A stretch of 27,853 bases of DNA from positions 1 through 27,853 of the forward strand of contig URRZ01000017.1 in the NCBI GenBank assembly GCA_900550385.1. Reading direction: 5' to 3'. Positions within the stretch are counted from its first letter, which is position 1; the number at the start of each line of letters is the position of its first letter. The notes below the pieces were generated by a model. That model searched no databases, had not been told where the DNA came from, and was given only the letters and a program-made list of their open reading frames with translations. This document shows, piece by piece, positions 7,590-15,442 of this stretch. The position numbers and the translations under genes were made by a program. This DNA is from an uncultured Coriobacteriaceae bacterium (GTDB lineage: Bacteria; Actinomycetota; Coriobacteriia; Coriobacteriales; Eggerthellaceae).

Positions 7590-8336
7590 ATGGCCATCGA
7601 TACCGCAACCGGCAAAGAGGCGCCCGCCGAGGTGTCGTCCGAGCGCGTGAAGAGCATCTTCTCGTCCATCGCGAAGGAATACGAGCGCTTCAACGCCGTC
7701 AGCAGCTTCGGCGCCTATAGGCTATGGCTCGCCGGCATGGCGAAGCAGGCGCCCATCGACGCCGACGACGACGTGCTGGACATCGCCGGCGGCACAGGCG
7801 ACGTGACGTTCACCATGGCGCGCGAGAAGAGCCCCGCGCACATCCAATGCACCGATCTGGTGCCCGAGATGCTGGAAGTTGCCCAAGTCCATTACGCCCA
7901 GGGCGCGGCGGCGGACGTTCCGGTGGACTTCGAAGTGGTCGACGCGCAGGACATTCCCTACGCCGACAACTCCTACGACGTGGTGACCATGGCCTACGGC
8001 ATCCGCAACATGCCCGACCGCCCGCGCGCGCTGGCCGAGATGCACCGCGTGCTGAAGCCGGGCGGCGCGCTGGTGTGCTTGGAGTTCTCCACGCCGCCGA
8101 ACCCGCTGTGGCGCGCGCTGTACCGCTTCTACCTGAAGCACCTCATCCCGTTCTGGGGCGGCCTCATCACCGGCGACAAGGAAGGCTTCGTCTACCTGGC
8201 GCGTTCCATCAAGGCGTTCCCCGACCAGCGGGGGCTCGCGCGCATGATGGAGGAAGCGGGATTCTGCGACGTCTCGTGGAAGAACTACACCGGCGGAATC
8301 GCCGCCGTCCACGTGGCTTGCAAGCCCGAACGATAG
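7590..8336 (+). CDS. menG: Demethylmenaquinone methyltransferase (UbiE/MenG family)
   Basis: A 248-residue class I SAM-dependent methyltransferase performing the last step of menaquinone synthesis, C-methylation of demethylmenaquinone, at the inner face of the membrane. Conserved blocks: VKSIFSSIAKEYERFNAVSS (family N-terminal signature), DIAGGTGDVTF at about 64-74 (SAM motif I), DAQDIPYADNSYDVVTMAYG, then IRNMPDRPRALAEMHRVLKP and GGALVCLEFSTP (UbiE signature), and FLKHLIPFWGG-like YLKHLIPFWGG. The ATG at 7590 follows AAAGGAGAA. A TATACT -10 candidate is at 7549-7554 without a good -35. The other menaquinone genes are not nearby. An organism with anaerobic respiration is implied; a more exotic quinone or aromatic substrate cannot be excluded. 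Confidence 0.93.
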   Translation: MAIDTATGKEAPAEVSSERVKSIFSSIAKEYERFNAVSSFGAYRLWLAGMAKQAPIDADDDVLDIAGGTGDVTFTMAREKSPAHIQCTDLVPEMLEVAQVHYAQGAAADVPVDFEVVDAQDIPYADNSYDVVTMAYGIRNMPDRPRALAEMHRVLKPGGALVCLEFSTPPNPLWRALYRFYLKHLIPFWGGLITGDKEGFVYLARSIKAFPDQRGLARMMEEAGFCDVSWKNYTGGIAAVHVACKPER

Positions 8337-8340
8337 GGGC

Positions 8341-8420
8341 GTGAAAAGGGGACGGTCGCTTTTTCGCGCCTGCCTTCATGCTGCGGAAATGAGAAAAATC
8401 CTCCGTCCCTTTTTCTCATT
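8341..8420. repeat. Pair of REP-like extragenic hairpins
   Basis: Two related palindromic units lie after menG. The first (8341-8367) has GTGAAAAG and CTTTTTCGC arms around GGGACGGTCG. The second has perfect 11-bp arms AATGAGAAAAA (8388-8398) and TTTTTCTCATT (8410-8420) around TCCTCCGTCCC. Read on opposite strands, both contain a GGGACGG core flanked by A/T arms, the layout of REP-type elements seen in many bacteria. The second could also help terminate menG transcription. Confidence 0.55.
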
Positions 8421-8502
8421 CGGGGGGCGCGAATTGGAATGAATGGCAGCCTCTTTTCTCATCGAGATCGGTCGGCTTTTCCGCCTGCTTGCCCTATCAT
8501 AG

Positions 8503-8515
8503 TCGGGTAACCCGA
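8503..8515. promoter_or_regulatory. Perfect short palindrome before the MFS gene
   Basis: TCGGGTAACCCGA is a perfect 6+1+6 palindrome, located 45 bp before the transporter start and just after a -10-like TATCAT (8495-8500). The position would suit a repressor operator at the transcription start. No regulator is identified, and the site may be chance in GC-rich DNA. Confidence 0.3.
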
Positions 8516-8559
8516 ATTCAATCGAAAACGAGATCGAGCGCGGAAGAGGGGCGATCGCC

Positions 8560-10125
8560 GTGGCCCAAAACGACACGATGCGAAGCGGCTCGCAGCAGGA
8601 GGCGGGCTCGCAGCAGGAGGCGTGCGTGCAACAGGACGACACGCGGCAGGAGGCGTGCGTGCAGCAGGGCGGCGTGCAGCAGGATGCAAGCGCGCGGCAG
8701 GGCGGCCCGCAGCAAGAGGCGGGCGCTCAGCATAGCGGCGCGCAGCAAGGGAAAGCCGAGCGGCTGTGGACGCCGCTGTTCATCTTCATCATCATCATGG
8801 CGCTGTGCAGCTTCATGGTGGGGCAGGGGCTCAATTCCGGCACGTCGGTGTACCTGGACCATCTGGGGCAGGGCGCCACGCTCGCCGGCATCCTCGCTGC
8901 GGTGTTCTCCGGTTCCGCCGGCGTGGCACGCCTTGCGTGCGGTCCGGTCATCGACAACGTCGGGCGCGTGGCGGTCATGCTCGCTGGCACCGCGTTCTTG
9001 TTCGTGGGGACCATCCTGCCGGTGTTCGCGTCGGGACCTGCCGTGCTGACGGTGGCGCGCATCCTGCAGGGCATCGGCTTCTCCGCCGCCACCACCGCCT
9101 CCGCCACGGCGGCGTCCGACGTCCTGCCGCTCTCGCGCATGGGCGAGGGCATCGGCTACTACGGCTTGGCGCAGGCCCTCGCCATGTCGGTGGGCCCGGC
9201 GCTGGCGCTGTTCCTGGTGAACACCGACCCCGCCGAGAACCTGTTCCTGGGGCTTTCCGCCATGGCGGCGCTCTCGTTCGTGTTCGCGCTGCTGTGCCGT
9301 TACGAGAAGAACCCCGGGCGCCTGCCCGAGACCGCCTCGTACCGCCAGCGCATCGAGGAGGAGCGAGCGGCGGCGAAGGCAGCGGAGGACGCGAAGGCGG
9401 AGAGCGCGAAGGCCGCGGGGGACGCGAAGGCGGAGGACGCGAAGGCCGCTGCGCCGACGGCTGCCGAGCCTGCGCCGGCCGCCAAGCCGGGATCGCTCGA
9501 TGCCGCGCCTACCGACCCCAAGAAGAAGGGCCCCGTCAAAGGCTTCATCGATAGCTTCTTCGAGCTGCGCGCGCTTCCCGGCATGCTGCCCATGCTGGCG
9601 TTCAGCCCCGCGTTCGGGTTCGGCATCTTCTTCATGGGCCTGTACGGCACCTCGCTGGGCTACGCCAACGCCGGCCTGTTCTACACCGTGTCCGCGGTCG
9701 GCATGATCGCCATCCGCTTGGTGTCGAAGGCGTTCATGGACACGGTCCCGCCCATCAAGATCATGGTTGCCACCGTCGCGTGCGGCCTGCTGGGCTTCGG
9801 CATGGTGCTGTTCGGCGGCGCGAGCGAGCTGCTGTTCTACGCGGCGGGCATCCCCTATGGGCTGTGCCTAGGCGTCGCCATCCCGCTGAACCAGTCGGTC
9901 GCCGTGAAGAACACCCCCGCCGAGCGCTGGGGCGCGGCCAACGCCATCTATCTGCTTGCCAGCGACATCGGCATCGGCGTGGCCTCGGCCGTGTGGGGCA
10001 TCGTCAACGATGCGGCGGGCTTCCAGGTCACCATCGTCTGCGCCATGTGCTGCGTGGTCGCCTCGCTGGTGGTGGCGTGGTTCGCCTACCCCGGCCACGG
10101 CCTGAGGGTGATGACGGCGGAATAG
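8560..10125 (+). CDS. MFS transporter with Gln-rich N terminus and Ala/Lys/Glu-rich central loop
   Basis: A 521-residue major facilitator protein, probably an exporter of small molecules in the cytoplasmic membrane. The GTG at 8560 follows GGAAGAGGGG; the next ATG is at 8578. Residues 1-65 are low-complexity (repeated QQEA/QQ, encoded by imperfect GCAGCAGGAGGCG-type repeats). Twelve hydrophobic segments follow in two sets of six. The first loop carries GPVIDNVGRVAVM, the MFS loop 2-3 motif A form, and a second motif, VARILQGIGFSAATT, is in helix 4-5. The cytosolic loop between helices 6 and 7 (about 250-325) is long and rich in Ala, Lys and Glu, with repeated AKAEDAKA, and ends PKKKGPVKG. Both extra segments are unusual for the family. 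The substrate is unknown. The gene is followed on the same strand by the LOG-type gene. Confidence 0.88.
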   Translation: MAQNDTMRSGSQQEAGSQQEACVQQDDTRQEACVQQGGVQQDASARQGGPQQEAGAQHSGAQQGKAERLWTPLFIFIIIMALCSFMVGQGLNSGTSVYLDHLGQGATLAGILAAVFSGSAGVARLACGPVIDNVGRVAVMLAGTAFLFVGTILPVFASGPAVLTVARILQGIGFSAATTASATAASDVLPLSRMGEGIGYYGLAQALAMSVGPALALFLVNTDPAENLFLGLSAMAALSFVFALLCRYEKNPGRLPETASYRQRIEEERAAAKAAEDAKAESAKAAGDAKAEDAKAAAPTAAEPAPAAKPGSLDAAPTDPKKKGPVKGFIDSFFELRALPGMLPMLAFSPAFGFGIFFMGLYGTSLGYANAGLFYTVSAVGMIAIRLVSKAFMDTVPPIKIMVATVACGLLGFGMVLFGGASELLFYAAGIPYGLCLGVAIPLNQSVAVKNTPAERWGAANAIYLLASDIGIGVASAVWGIVNDAAGFQVTIVCAMCCVVASLVVAWFAYPGHGLRVMTAE

Positions 10126-10216
10126 CGCATGGCGCACCGACGCGGTTCGCGCGCGATCGCGCGTGCGGCTGGCGCGGCCGGTGCAACGACAGACGAAACG
10201 GCGGAAAGCGGACATC

Positions 10217-10804
10217 ATGAACGTCACGGTATACTGCGGATCCAGCATGGGAGGCGATCCCCGCTTCGCGGATGCGGCGCGTCAGCTGGGGAGGTGGATC
10301 GGCCGAAACGGCCACTCCCTGGTGTACGGCGGCAGCTCCATCGGGCTGATGGGCATCGTCGCGCGCACGGTGCTGGAGGCAGGCGGCCAGGTGCAGGGCG
10401 TCGAGACGGGCTTCTTCGTGGACGCCGGCGTGGCGCAGGATGGCCTTACCCGGCTGCACGTGGTGGACGACATGGGCCAGCGCAAGGCGAAGATGATCGA
10501 GCTGGGCGACGCCTTCGTCGCGCTTCCCGGCGGGGTGGGCACGCTGGAGGAGATCTCCGAGATCATGTCGCGCATCCGCTTGGGACTGGGCGCCCAGCCG
10601 TGCTGTTTCCTGAACATCGCGGGGTTCTACGACGCGTTCAAGGCGTTCGTCGACCGCATGCTGGCGGAGGGGTTCGTCGCGCGGAAGGACGTCGATCGCT
10701 TCCTGTTCGCGGGCACGGTCGACGAGGCGACGGCGCTCATCGAGGAGGCGTGGCGGGTTTCCGCCCCCGCCTGCGCCACCGCGCCGGAGATGACGGGCAG
10801 GTAG
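10217..10804 (+). CDS. LOG-family nucleoside 5'-monophosphate phosphoribohydrolase (TIGR00730)
   Basis: A 195-residue Rossmann-fold protein of the LOG/YgdH-like family. Members release the base from AMP or N6-modified AMP by hydrolysing the ribose-5-phosphate link. The N terminus VTVYCGSSMG, the GGSSIGLMG turn (about 38-46), DDMGQRKAKM (Arg and Lys that bind the phosphate) and PGGVGTLEE at 104-112 (the family PGGxGTxxE motif with catalytic Glu) are all present. The ATG at 10217 follows GGAAAGCGG. Its stop is 8 nt before the small zinc-ribbon gene, so the two are probably cotranscribed. In bacteria the role is usually nucleotide salvage or housekeeping. Cytokinin production is possible chemically but not indicated here. 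Confidence 0.9.
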   Translation: MNVTVYCGSSMGGDPRFADAARQLGRWIGRNGHSLVYGGSSIGLMGIVARTVLEAGGQVQGVETGFFVDAGVAQDGLTRLHVVDDMGQRKAKMIELGDAFVALPGGVGTLEEISEIMSRIRLGLGAQPCCFLNIAGFYDAFKAFVDRMLAEGFVARKDVDRFLFAGTVDEATALIEEAWRVSAPACATAPEMTGR

Positions 10805-10812
10805 GAGGAGCC

Positions 10813-11115
10813 ATGGCGAGCAGGAAGCCTTCGGCGAAGGCGAAGCGCGTGGCCGAGTTCAAGGCCGGACTTGCGGGCATGGACGACCTCTTCGAGCAGG
10901 AGAACCGCCGTCGCGACAAACGCGCCGCGGAGCACGAGGCCGCGCTGGAGAAGAAGATGTGCACCTCGAAGAAGCGCTACCATTCCCGCGCCGACGCCGA
11001 GGAGGCCATCCGCCTGTGCGCCGAGCACGGCACCCGGAACCTGCACTGCTACCTCTGCCCGTACTGCAACGGCTGGCACCTCACCTCGAAGCCTCAGGGG
11101 TATTCGCGCGATTAG
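10813..11115 (+). CDS. Small zinc-ribbon protein of unknown function
   Basis: A 100-residue basic protein; the ATG at 10813 follows AGGAGGAG. The first half is a charged helix (RRRDKRAAEHEAALEKK). The second half has CTSKKRYHSRADAEEAIRLC, then HCYLCPYCNGWHLTSKPQ. A CxxCPxCxGWHLTS-type knuckle with an earlier Cys fits a single zinc site. Short proteins with a C-terminal CPxCxGWHLTS-like ending recur in actinobacteria and their mobile elements. I know no established function. It lies 8 nt after the LOG-family gene and ends convergently 132 bp from the histidine kinase. A nucleic-acid-binding role is a guess from charge and zinc knuckle. Confidence 0.8.
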   Translation: MASRKPSAKAKRVAEFKAGLAGMDDLFEQENRRRDKRAAEHEAALEKKMCTSKKRYHSRADAEEAIRLCAEHGTRNLHCYLCPYCNGWHLTSKPQGYSRD

Positions 11116-11247
11116 GGCCCCGCGCGGCGAGGGGGCTTTGCGCGACGCGCGCTCTCGCGTTGCGTCCGCGCGGCGATTCGGCGCCCGTGCCGATCCGGGG
11201 GCGCCCGCTGCCCGCTGCCCGCGGCCCGCGTCCGCCCCGCGCAGCAC

Positions 11248-12507
11248 CTACCGGCGGCGCAGCGTCGCCGTGAAGACCGCGTCCGCCCCGTCCTTCTTCG
11301 CGACGAGCTTGCCGCCATACCCCTCGATGATTCCCCGCGCTGCCGAAAGGCCGATCCCATACCCGCCGGTTTCGCGGGAGCGCGATTCGTCGGTGCGGTA
11401 GAAGCGGTCGAAGATGCGGGGCAGCTCGTCGGAGGAGAGCTTCCCTGCGGGGTTGGAGACGCGCAGCACCGCATGGCGGCGCCGGGATTCCAGGGACACC
11501 CGCACGTCGCCGCCTTCGTCGCAGTACTTCACGGCGTTGTCGAGCAGGATGTTGAGCAGGCGCTGCAGGGACCGCTCGTCCCCCTTGATCATGATGCGCT
11601 CCTCGATGCGGGCATCGAGGTCTTTCCCGCTTGCCTCCGCCAAGGGGCGGAAATCCTCCACGGCGCGTTCCGCCATCAGGCTCAGATCGACCTCGGGTAG
11701 CTCGCCTTGCATTTGGCCCTCGGATGCGCGCGCCGTGTCCACGAGGTCGCCGACGAGCGTGCTCAAGCGCGCGATCTGCGTCTTCGTGCTGCGCGTCCAC
11801 TGGGTTTCCCCGGAAAGTCGCTCGGTCAGGTCGGTGTTGGCAGAGATGATGGAAAGAGGCGTCTTCAGCTCATGCGAGGCGTCGGTGACGAAGCGGCGCT
11901 GGCGTTCCAGATTGCGCTCGAAGGGGCGCACGACGCGCTTCGACAGGGGGATCAGCAGCAACAGCACCATCGCGATGCATGCGAGCGAGGTGGCGAGCCC
12001 TATGCGGAGCATGGTGAACATCGACTGCTGCTGCAGGTAGCAGTCGAGGATGATGACCGTCCTGGCGCCGTCCTCGTCGGAAAACGCCGCGTAGCGGTAG
12101 GAGCCCAGGTATCCGCGCGCCTTGCCGCCCTCCCACGCCTGTTCGGCGATGTCGGCGATGTCGGCGATGTCATCCTCCTCCATCGGGGCGATGTGCTCCG
12201 CATCGATGGAGGAAGCGTTTCCGTCCGCATCGATCCGCGCCGTGGCGTAGCGCGTCTCGTAGGGGGTTTCGGGTGTGACCCTGAACGCGGGGCTGGAGGC
12301 GGGCGCCCTCGTTTCGTCGGGCGGGGGGAAGCTGCCGCCGTTCTCGTGCAGCACTTCGATGAGGTCGTCTGCCCGCTGCGTGTTGGTGTGCGCGAAGATG
12401 CCGATGAGCGCGGCGCAGAGGATCGCGAGCGTGATCGTCAGCGCCGCCATCGCCACCAGGATGAACTTGCGGCGCAGCCGCCGTATGAATGAGGAGGCTT
12501 GCGCCAT
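11248..12507 (-). CDS. Membrane sensor histidine kinase
   Basis: A 419-residue two-component kinase. TM1 is at about residues 15-38, an extracytoplasmic sensor of ~130 residues (acidic, containing EEDDIADIADIAE) follows, and TM2 is at about 170-190. The catalytic core shows FVTDASHELKTPLSIIS with phospho-acceptor His212, the N-box NILLDNAVKY, the F-box DRFYRTDESRSRETGG and the G-box GGYGIGLSAARGIIEGYGGK. The ATG at 12507 overlaps the response regulator's TAA (TAATG on the minus strand), indicating translational coupling, so the much longer upstream frame is not used. The partner is the regulator at 12507-13181. The signal is unknown; arylsulfotransferase and MerR genes lie upstream on the same strand. 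Confidence 0.93.
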   Translation of the reverse strand: MAQASSFIRRLRRKFILVAMAALTITLAILCAALIGIFAHTNTQRADDLIEVLHENGGSFPPPDETRAPASSPAFRVTPETPYETRYATARIDADGNASSIDAEHIAPMEEDDIADIADIAEQAWEGGKARGYLGSYRYAAFSDEDGARTVIILDCYLQQQSMFTMLRIGLATSLACIAMVLLLLIPLSKRVVRPFERNLERQRRFVTDASHELKTPLSIISANTDLTERLSGETQWTRSTKTQIARLSTLVGDLVDTARASEGQMQGELPEVDLSLMAERAVEDFRPLAEASGKDLDARIEERIMIKGDERSLQRLLNILLDNAVKYCDEGGDVRVSLESRRRHAVLRVSNPAGKLSSDELPRIFDRFYRTDESRSRETGGYGIGLSAARGIIEGYGGKLVAKKDGADAVFTATLRRR

Positions 12508-13181
12508 TATCGCCTTTCTTCGAGGACGTAGCCGAACCCGCGCCGCATGAGGATGTTCGTCTTCGATCCGAGCGCCTCCAGCTTGCGGCGGAGGTAGGAC
12601 ATGTAGGTCCATACCACGCCCGGCTCCACGGAGGCATCGTAACCCCAAATGGAGTCGATCAGCTGCTCCACCGGGACGGGCGAACCTTGGCGGCGGATGA
12701 GCGTCTCGATGAGCTGGAACTCCTTGTTGCCCAGATGTTCCACTTTGCCGTTGCACTCCAGTTGGAACGAGGTGCGGTTCAGCACCAGGTCACCGAAGGA
12801 AAGCTCCGCCGCCTCGAACGATGCGTTGCGGCGAGTGAGGGCGCGGATGCGCGCGATCAGCTCGCCCGCCACGAAGGGCTTGGACAGGTAGTCGTCGGCT
12901 CCCCGGTTAAGGCCCAGGATCCTGTCGGAGGGGTCGCTTTTGGCCGTCAGCAGAAGGATGGGCGTGTTCACGTTGGCCGAGCGAAGGCGGCGCAGCACGT
13001 CCAAGCCGTCCATGCCCGGCATCATGATGTCCAGCACGATGCAGTCGTAGTCGCCGGTGAGGCCGTGCTCGTAGGCGCTGTTCCCGTCGTGCACCGTGTC
13101 GACGGAGTAGTGCTCGTGCTTCAGCAGCGCCTCCAGCGCGCTGGTCAGATCCTTCTCGTCATCTGCCAGCAGGATTCTCAT
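12507..13181 (-). CDS. OmpR/PhoB-family response regulator
   Basis: A 224-residue two-domain regulator. The receiver domain (1-115) has acidic pocket Asp7/Asp8, phospho-acceptor Asp51 in CIVLDIMMPGMDG, Thr79 and Lys101 in YLSKPF. The winged-helix effector (about 130-224) includes FQLIETLIRRQGSPVPVEQL, VWTYMSYLRRKLEALGSK and RGFGYVLEE, the typical OmpR-type ending. The ATG at 13181 is preceded by GGGAGG; 13 extra in-frame codons upstream do not belong to the fold. It is coupled to the histidine kinase by TAATG. Direct repeats upstream (13219-13253) may be its own binding site. Its regulon cannot be read from sequence alone. Confidence 0.94.
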   Translation of the reverse strand: MRILLADDEKDLTSALEALLKHEHYSVDTVHDGNSAYEHGLTGDYDCIVLDIMMPGMDGLDVLRRLRSANVNTPILLLTAKSDPSDRILGLNRGADDYLSKPFVAGELIARIRALTRRNASFEAAELSFGDLVLNRTSFQLECNGKVEHLGNKEFQLIETLIRRQGSPVPVEQLIDSIWGYDASVEPGVVWTYMSYLRRKLEALGSKTNILMRRGFGYVLEERR

Positions 13182-13218
13182 GACAGCCGCCTCCCGTCTT
13201 CCGATCGCCATCGCTTCC

Positions 13219-13253
13219 AACCTTAAACGGCGAACCTTAAACGCCGATTAACG
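13219..13253 (-). promoter_or_regulatory. Tandem direct repeats upstream of the response regulator
   Basis: AACCTTAAACG occurs twice on the plus strand with a 14-bp period (13219-13229 and 13233-13243). A related ATTAACG follows at 13247-13253. On the coding strand the half-site reads CGTTTAAGGTT. OmpR-type regulators bind tandem direct repeats, so autoregulation is a natural reading. The location is 38-72 bp before the start codon. Confidence 0.5.
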
Positions 13254-13394
13254 GGAAGGGAGGCGGCGGGCAAAACGCCCCGTTTCTCCACAGCCGTCCG
13301 AGCTTTTCGCGCGTGCTTCACCTAGCGTCGATGCGGCGGGATCCGGTGAGAGGCGTATGACGATGCGAAGCGCTTCCGAGAGGGGGCTTTGAGT

Positions 13395-15311
13395 TTAGCC
13401 CTCCGCCCCCTCGGCGAACCAGAAGCCCTCGAACGTGTCCTTGAACACGCGGTAGCCCTGCAGCTGGCAGGTGTAGGAGAACTGGCGGATGAGGTCGCCA
13501 TCCTCGTCGTATTCGCCGTACACGTTGGCGACGCCGCTGTTCACCACGTAGTTCGTGGAGGCTTCGGGCGCGTGCGACACGTTCGACACGATGCTGGAGT
13601 ACGGCACGGGGAACGAGTCGACCAGCTCGAACGTGCCGGCTTCCTCGTCCACCAGGTAGCGGTAGACGTAGCTCGCCCCGCCGCTGTACAGATCGGTTCC
13701 CACGTCGGTGCCGGACAGGTCGGGCGCGAAGCCGTCGCGGGTGCTGTTCGCCCAGTAGTTGTTGTTGTACATCAGCAGGTAGTAGCTTCCCTCGGTGGGG
13801 CCCTCGCCGTCGTATTCGACGCTGTGCTGGCCGTATTGCGGCGTGAAGTCGCCCACCTGCTGGAAGCTCATGCCCTCGTAGGAGGTGCCCTCCCACTGGG
13901 CTGAATCCCCGACGAAGTAGGCGACCTCGGGCGAGGTGTGCACGTTTTTCACCTTCATGATGGTGGAGGTCTCGCGCGAGGACACCACGATGGAATCGTC
14001 TTCCTCGAAGTACTCGATCGAGTTCAGGTGGATCCAATCCCACTCGCCCGCCTGCCAGAAGAAGGTGCTGGTGGGAAGGATGGTATGGGTTTCGGATTCG
14101 CGGTAGTCGCCCATCAGCTCCGAGAAGTCGACCAGCTGGGTCACCTCGCCGGTTTCCAAGTCCACCTCCAGCACCACGTCCTCGACGGTCTCGCGTCCCG
14201 ACACCTCGGCGAGCGCCAGCACGGTCCCGTCGGATCCGTAGTTGATGTCGTGGTGCAGGTCGTAGCCGCCCAGGTCGTAGACCTGTTTGATGCGGCCGAG
14301 CCCGTCGATGCGCGAGATCGCCTGCGTGGAGGTGCACACGATGGTGTCGCTGTCGTCCATGAGCATGCGGTCGAGGCCGAATCCCTCGGTGACCATCTCG
14401 TAGCGCATCGTCCCGTCGTTGTCGAAGAAGAAACCGTACCCCAGATAGCCGTTCGTGCGCATGAGGGCGTACAGGCCATTCGAGAGCTGGGCGTCGCTGC
14501 TGCCCTCGTAGCTTTCCAGCTGGGTGGGGTAGCCTGAGTCGGTTTCGGGCATGGTGATGGAGAAGCGCACGGTCTGCGTCGTGTTTCCGCCGGGGCCGGT
14601 GACGGTCAGCGTCACGTCGTTGACCTTGCCGGGCACCAGCCCGACGATCTGGAAGCTGTGGGTGCGCGTGAGGCCGGCCTTGTTCGTCTCCAGCTCGCCT
14701 TCCACGGCGATGTCGCGCGCCGTGGCGGTGTAGTCGGTCGTCCCCTCGGCGCGGATGGTGTAGGCGACGCTGGTGTAGCGGTCGGTGTTGAAGTAGAGGT
14801 AGAGCCCGTTCGAGCCGGTGCCGAAGGGGTTCAGGATCGCCAAGGGGTTCTCGGCGGTCCACTCGATGCCGCATTCCTGGATGCCGGCGACCGCTTGGGC
14901 GAGGCGATCCTGCAGCTCGGTGTCGTAGTAGGTGAAGCCCACCGCGTTGGAGGCGGCGGGGACCAGCCGCAGGACGCGCAGCTCGGAGTCGACGTCGGCG
15001 TCGTGGACGTTGATACCCAGCTCGCTGTCGCTCACCAGCATCTCGCCCGCCTCCACGGACCAGTCGGAGCGGACGGCCTTCTCCTGCTCGGTGAACGATT
15101 TCGCCACGAACATGACGATGGCGCCCACCACGCAGGCGACGACGATCAGCGCGACGATGGCGATGGCGATCCGTTTGCGGATCCTCCTCTTGCGGGCGTC
15201 GGCGTCGGAGTCCGGCTGTCCGGCCTCGTGCGAAGCCGGCTCGGAGATGACGGACTGCTCGGGTTCAGATGTCGGGTTCGGGTCGGGCGTCGGTTTGCTC
15301 GGGCTACCCAT
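13395..15311 (-). CDS. Membrane-tethered arylsulfotransferase (aryl-sulfate sulfotransferase family)
   Basis: A 638-residue member of the AssT family. These enzymes move sulfate from one phenolic sulfate ester to another phenol by a ping-pong mechanism with a His-sulfate intermediate, without PAPS. The ATG at 15311 follows GAGGAGG. Residues 1-50 are a hydrophilic cytosolic tail ending in KRRIRKR, followed by one TM helix (IAIAIVALIVVACVVGAIVM); the enzyme is therefore outside the cell but membrane-bound. Catalytic residues of the Escherichia coli enzyme (His252, His356, Arg374, His436) have clear counterparts: His353/354 in DLHHDINYGSDG, His428 in DWIHLNSIEY, Arg446 in VVSSRETS (the same 18-residue spacing) and His496 in GQHSVEYDG. 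It sits between a MerR gene and a two-component system on the same strand. Likely substrates are host or dietary phenol sulfates; this is inference. Confidence 0.88.
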   Translation of the reverse strand: MGSPSKPTPDPNPTSEPEQSVISEPASHEAGQPDSDADARKRRIRKRIAIAIVALIVVACVVGAIVMFVAKSFTEQEKAVRSDWSVEAGEMLVSDSELGINVHDADVDSELRVLRLVPAASNAVGFTYYDTELQDRLAQAVAGIQECGIEWTAENPLAILNPFGTGSNGLYLYFNTDRYTSVAYTIRAEGTTDYTATARDIAVEGELETNKAGLTRTHSFQIVGLVPGKVNDVTLTVTGPGGNTTQTVRFSITMPETDSGYPTQLESYEGSSDAQLSNGLYALMRTNGYLGYGFFFDNDGTMRYEMVTEGFGLDRMLMDDSDTIVCTSTQAISRIDGLGRIKQVYDLGGYDLHHDINYGSDGTVLALAEVSGRETVEDVVLEVDLETGEVTQLVDFSELMGDYRESETHTILPTSTFFWQAGEWDWIHLNSIEYFEEDDSIVVSSRETSTIMKVKNVHTSPEVAYFVGDSAQWEGTSYEGMSFQQVGDFTPQYGQHSVEYDGEGPTEGSYYLLMYNNNYWANSTRDGFAPDLSGTDVGTDLYSGGASYVYRYLVDEEAGTFELVDSFPVPYSSIVSNVSHAPEASTNYVVNSGVANVYGEYDEDGDLIRQFSYTCQLQGYRVFKDTFEGFWFAEGAEG

Positions 15312-15442
15312 GGCGAGCCTCCTCGGCAAGGTCTGTTCATGCGTATGAGGAAACTATAGTGCATATCCCTTGTGAAGGATGCCGCATCAGGGGTTTCGGT
15401 TTGTGTTATTCGGCTTAAACGGGGCGGCGCACCATGCGTCCG

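Noticed and set aside
6326..7720. 464-codon plus-strand frame opposite threonine aldolase
   Set aside because: It is an antisense shadow with low-complexity Arg/His/Ala composition and an overlap with two real genes.
8590..8760. Tandem GCAGCAGG repeats considered as a CRISPR or intergenic satellite
   Set aside because: Repeats are in frame inside the transporter gene, imperfect and without spacers; no CRISPR array was seen anywhere in the window.
13376..13414. Inverted repeat around the arylsulfotransferase stop codon as a terminator
   Set aside because: The stem needs a 2-nt bulge, overlaps the last codons and lacks a T-tract, so chance pairing in GC-rich DNA is as likely.
13318..14874. 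518-codon minus-strand frame overlapping the arylsulfotransferase
   Set aside because: Composition is dominated by Arg/His/Gly with no motif; the overlapping frame has all catalytic residues of the sulfotransferase.
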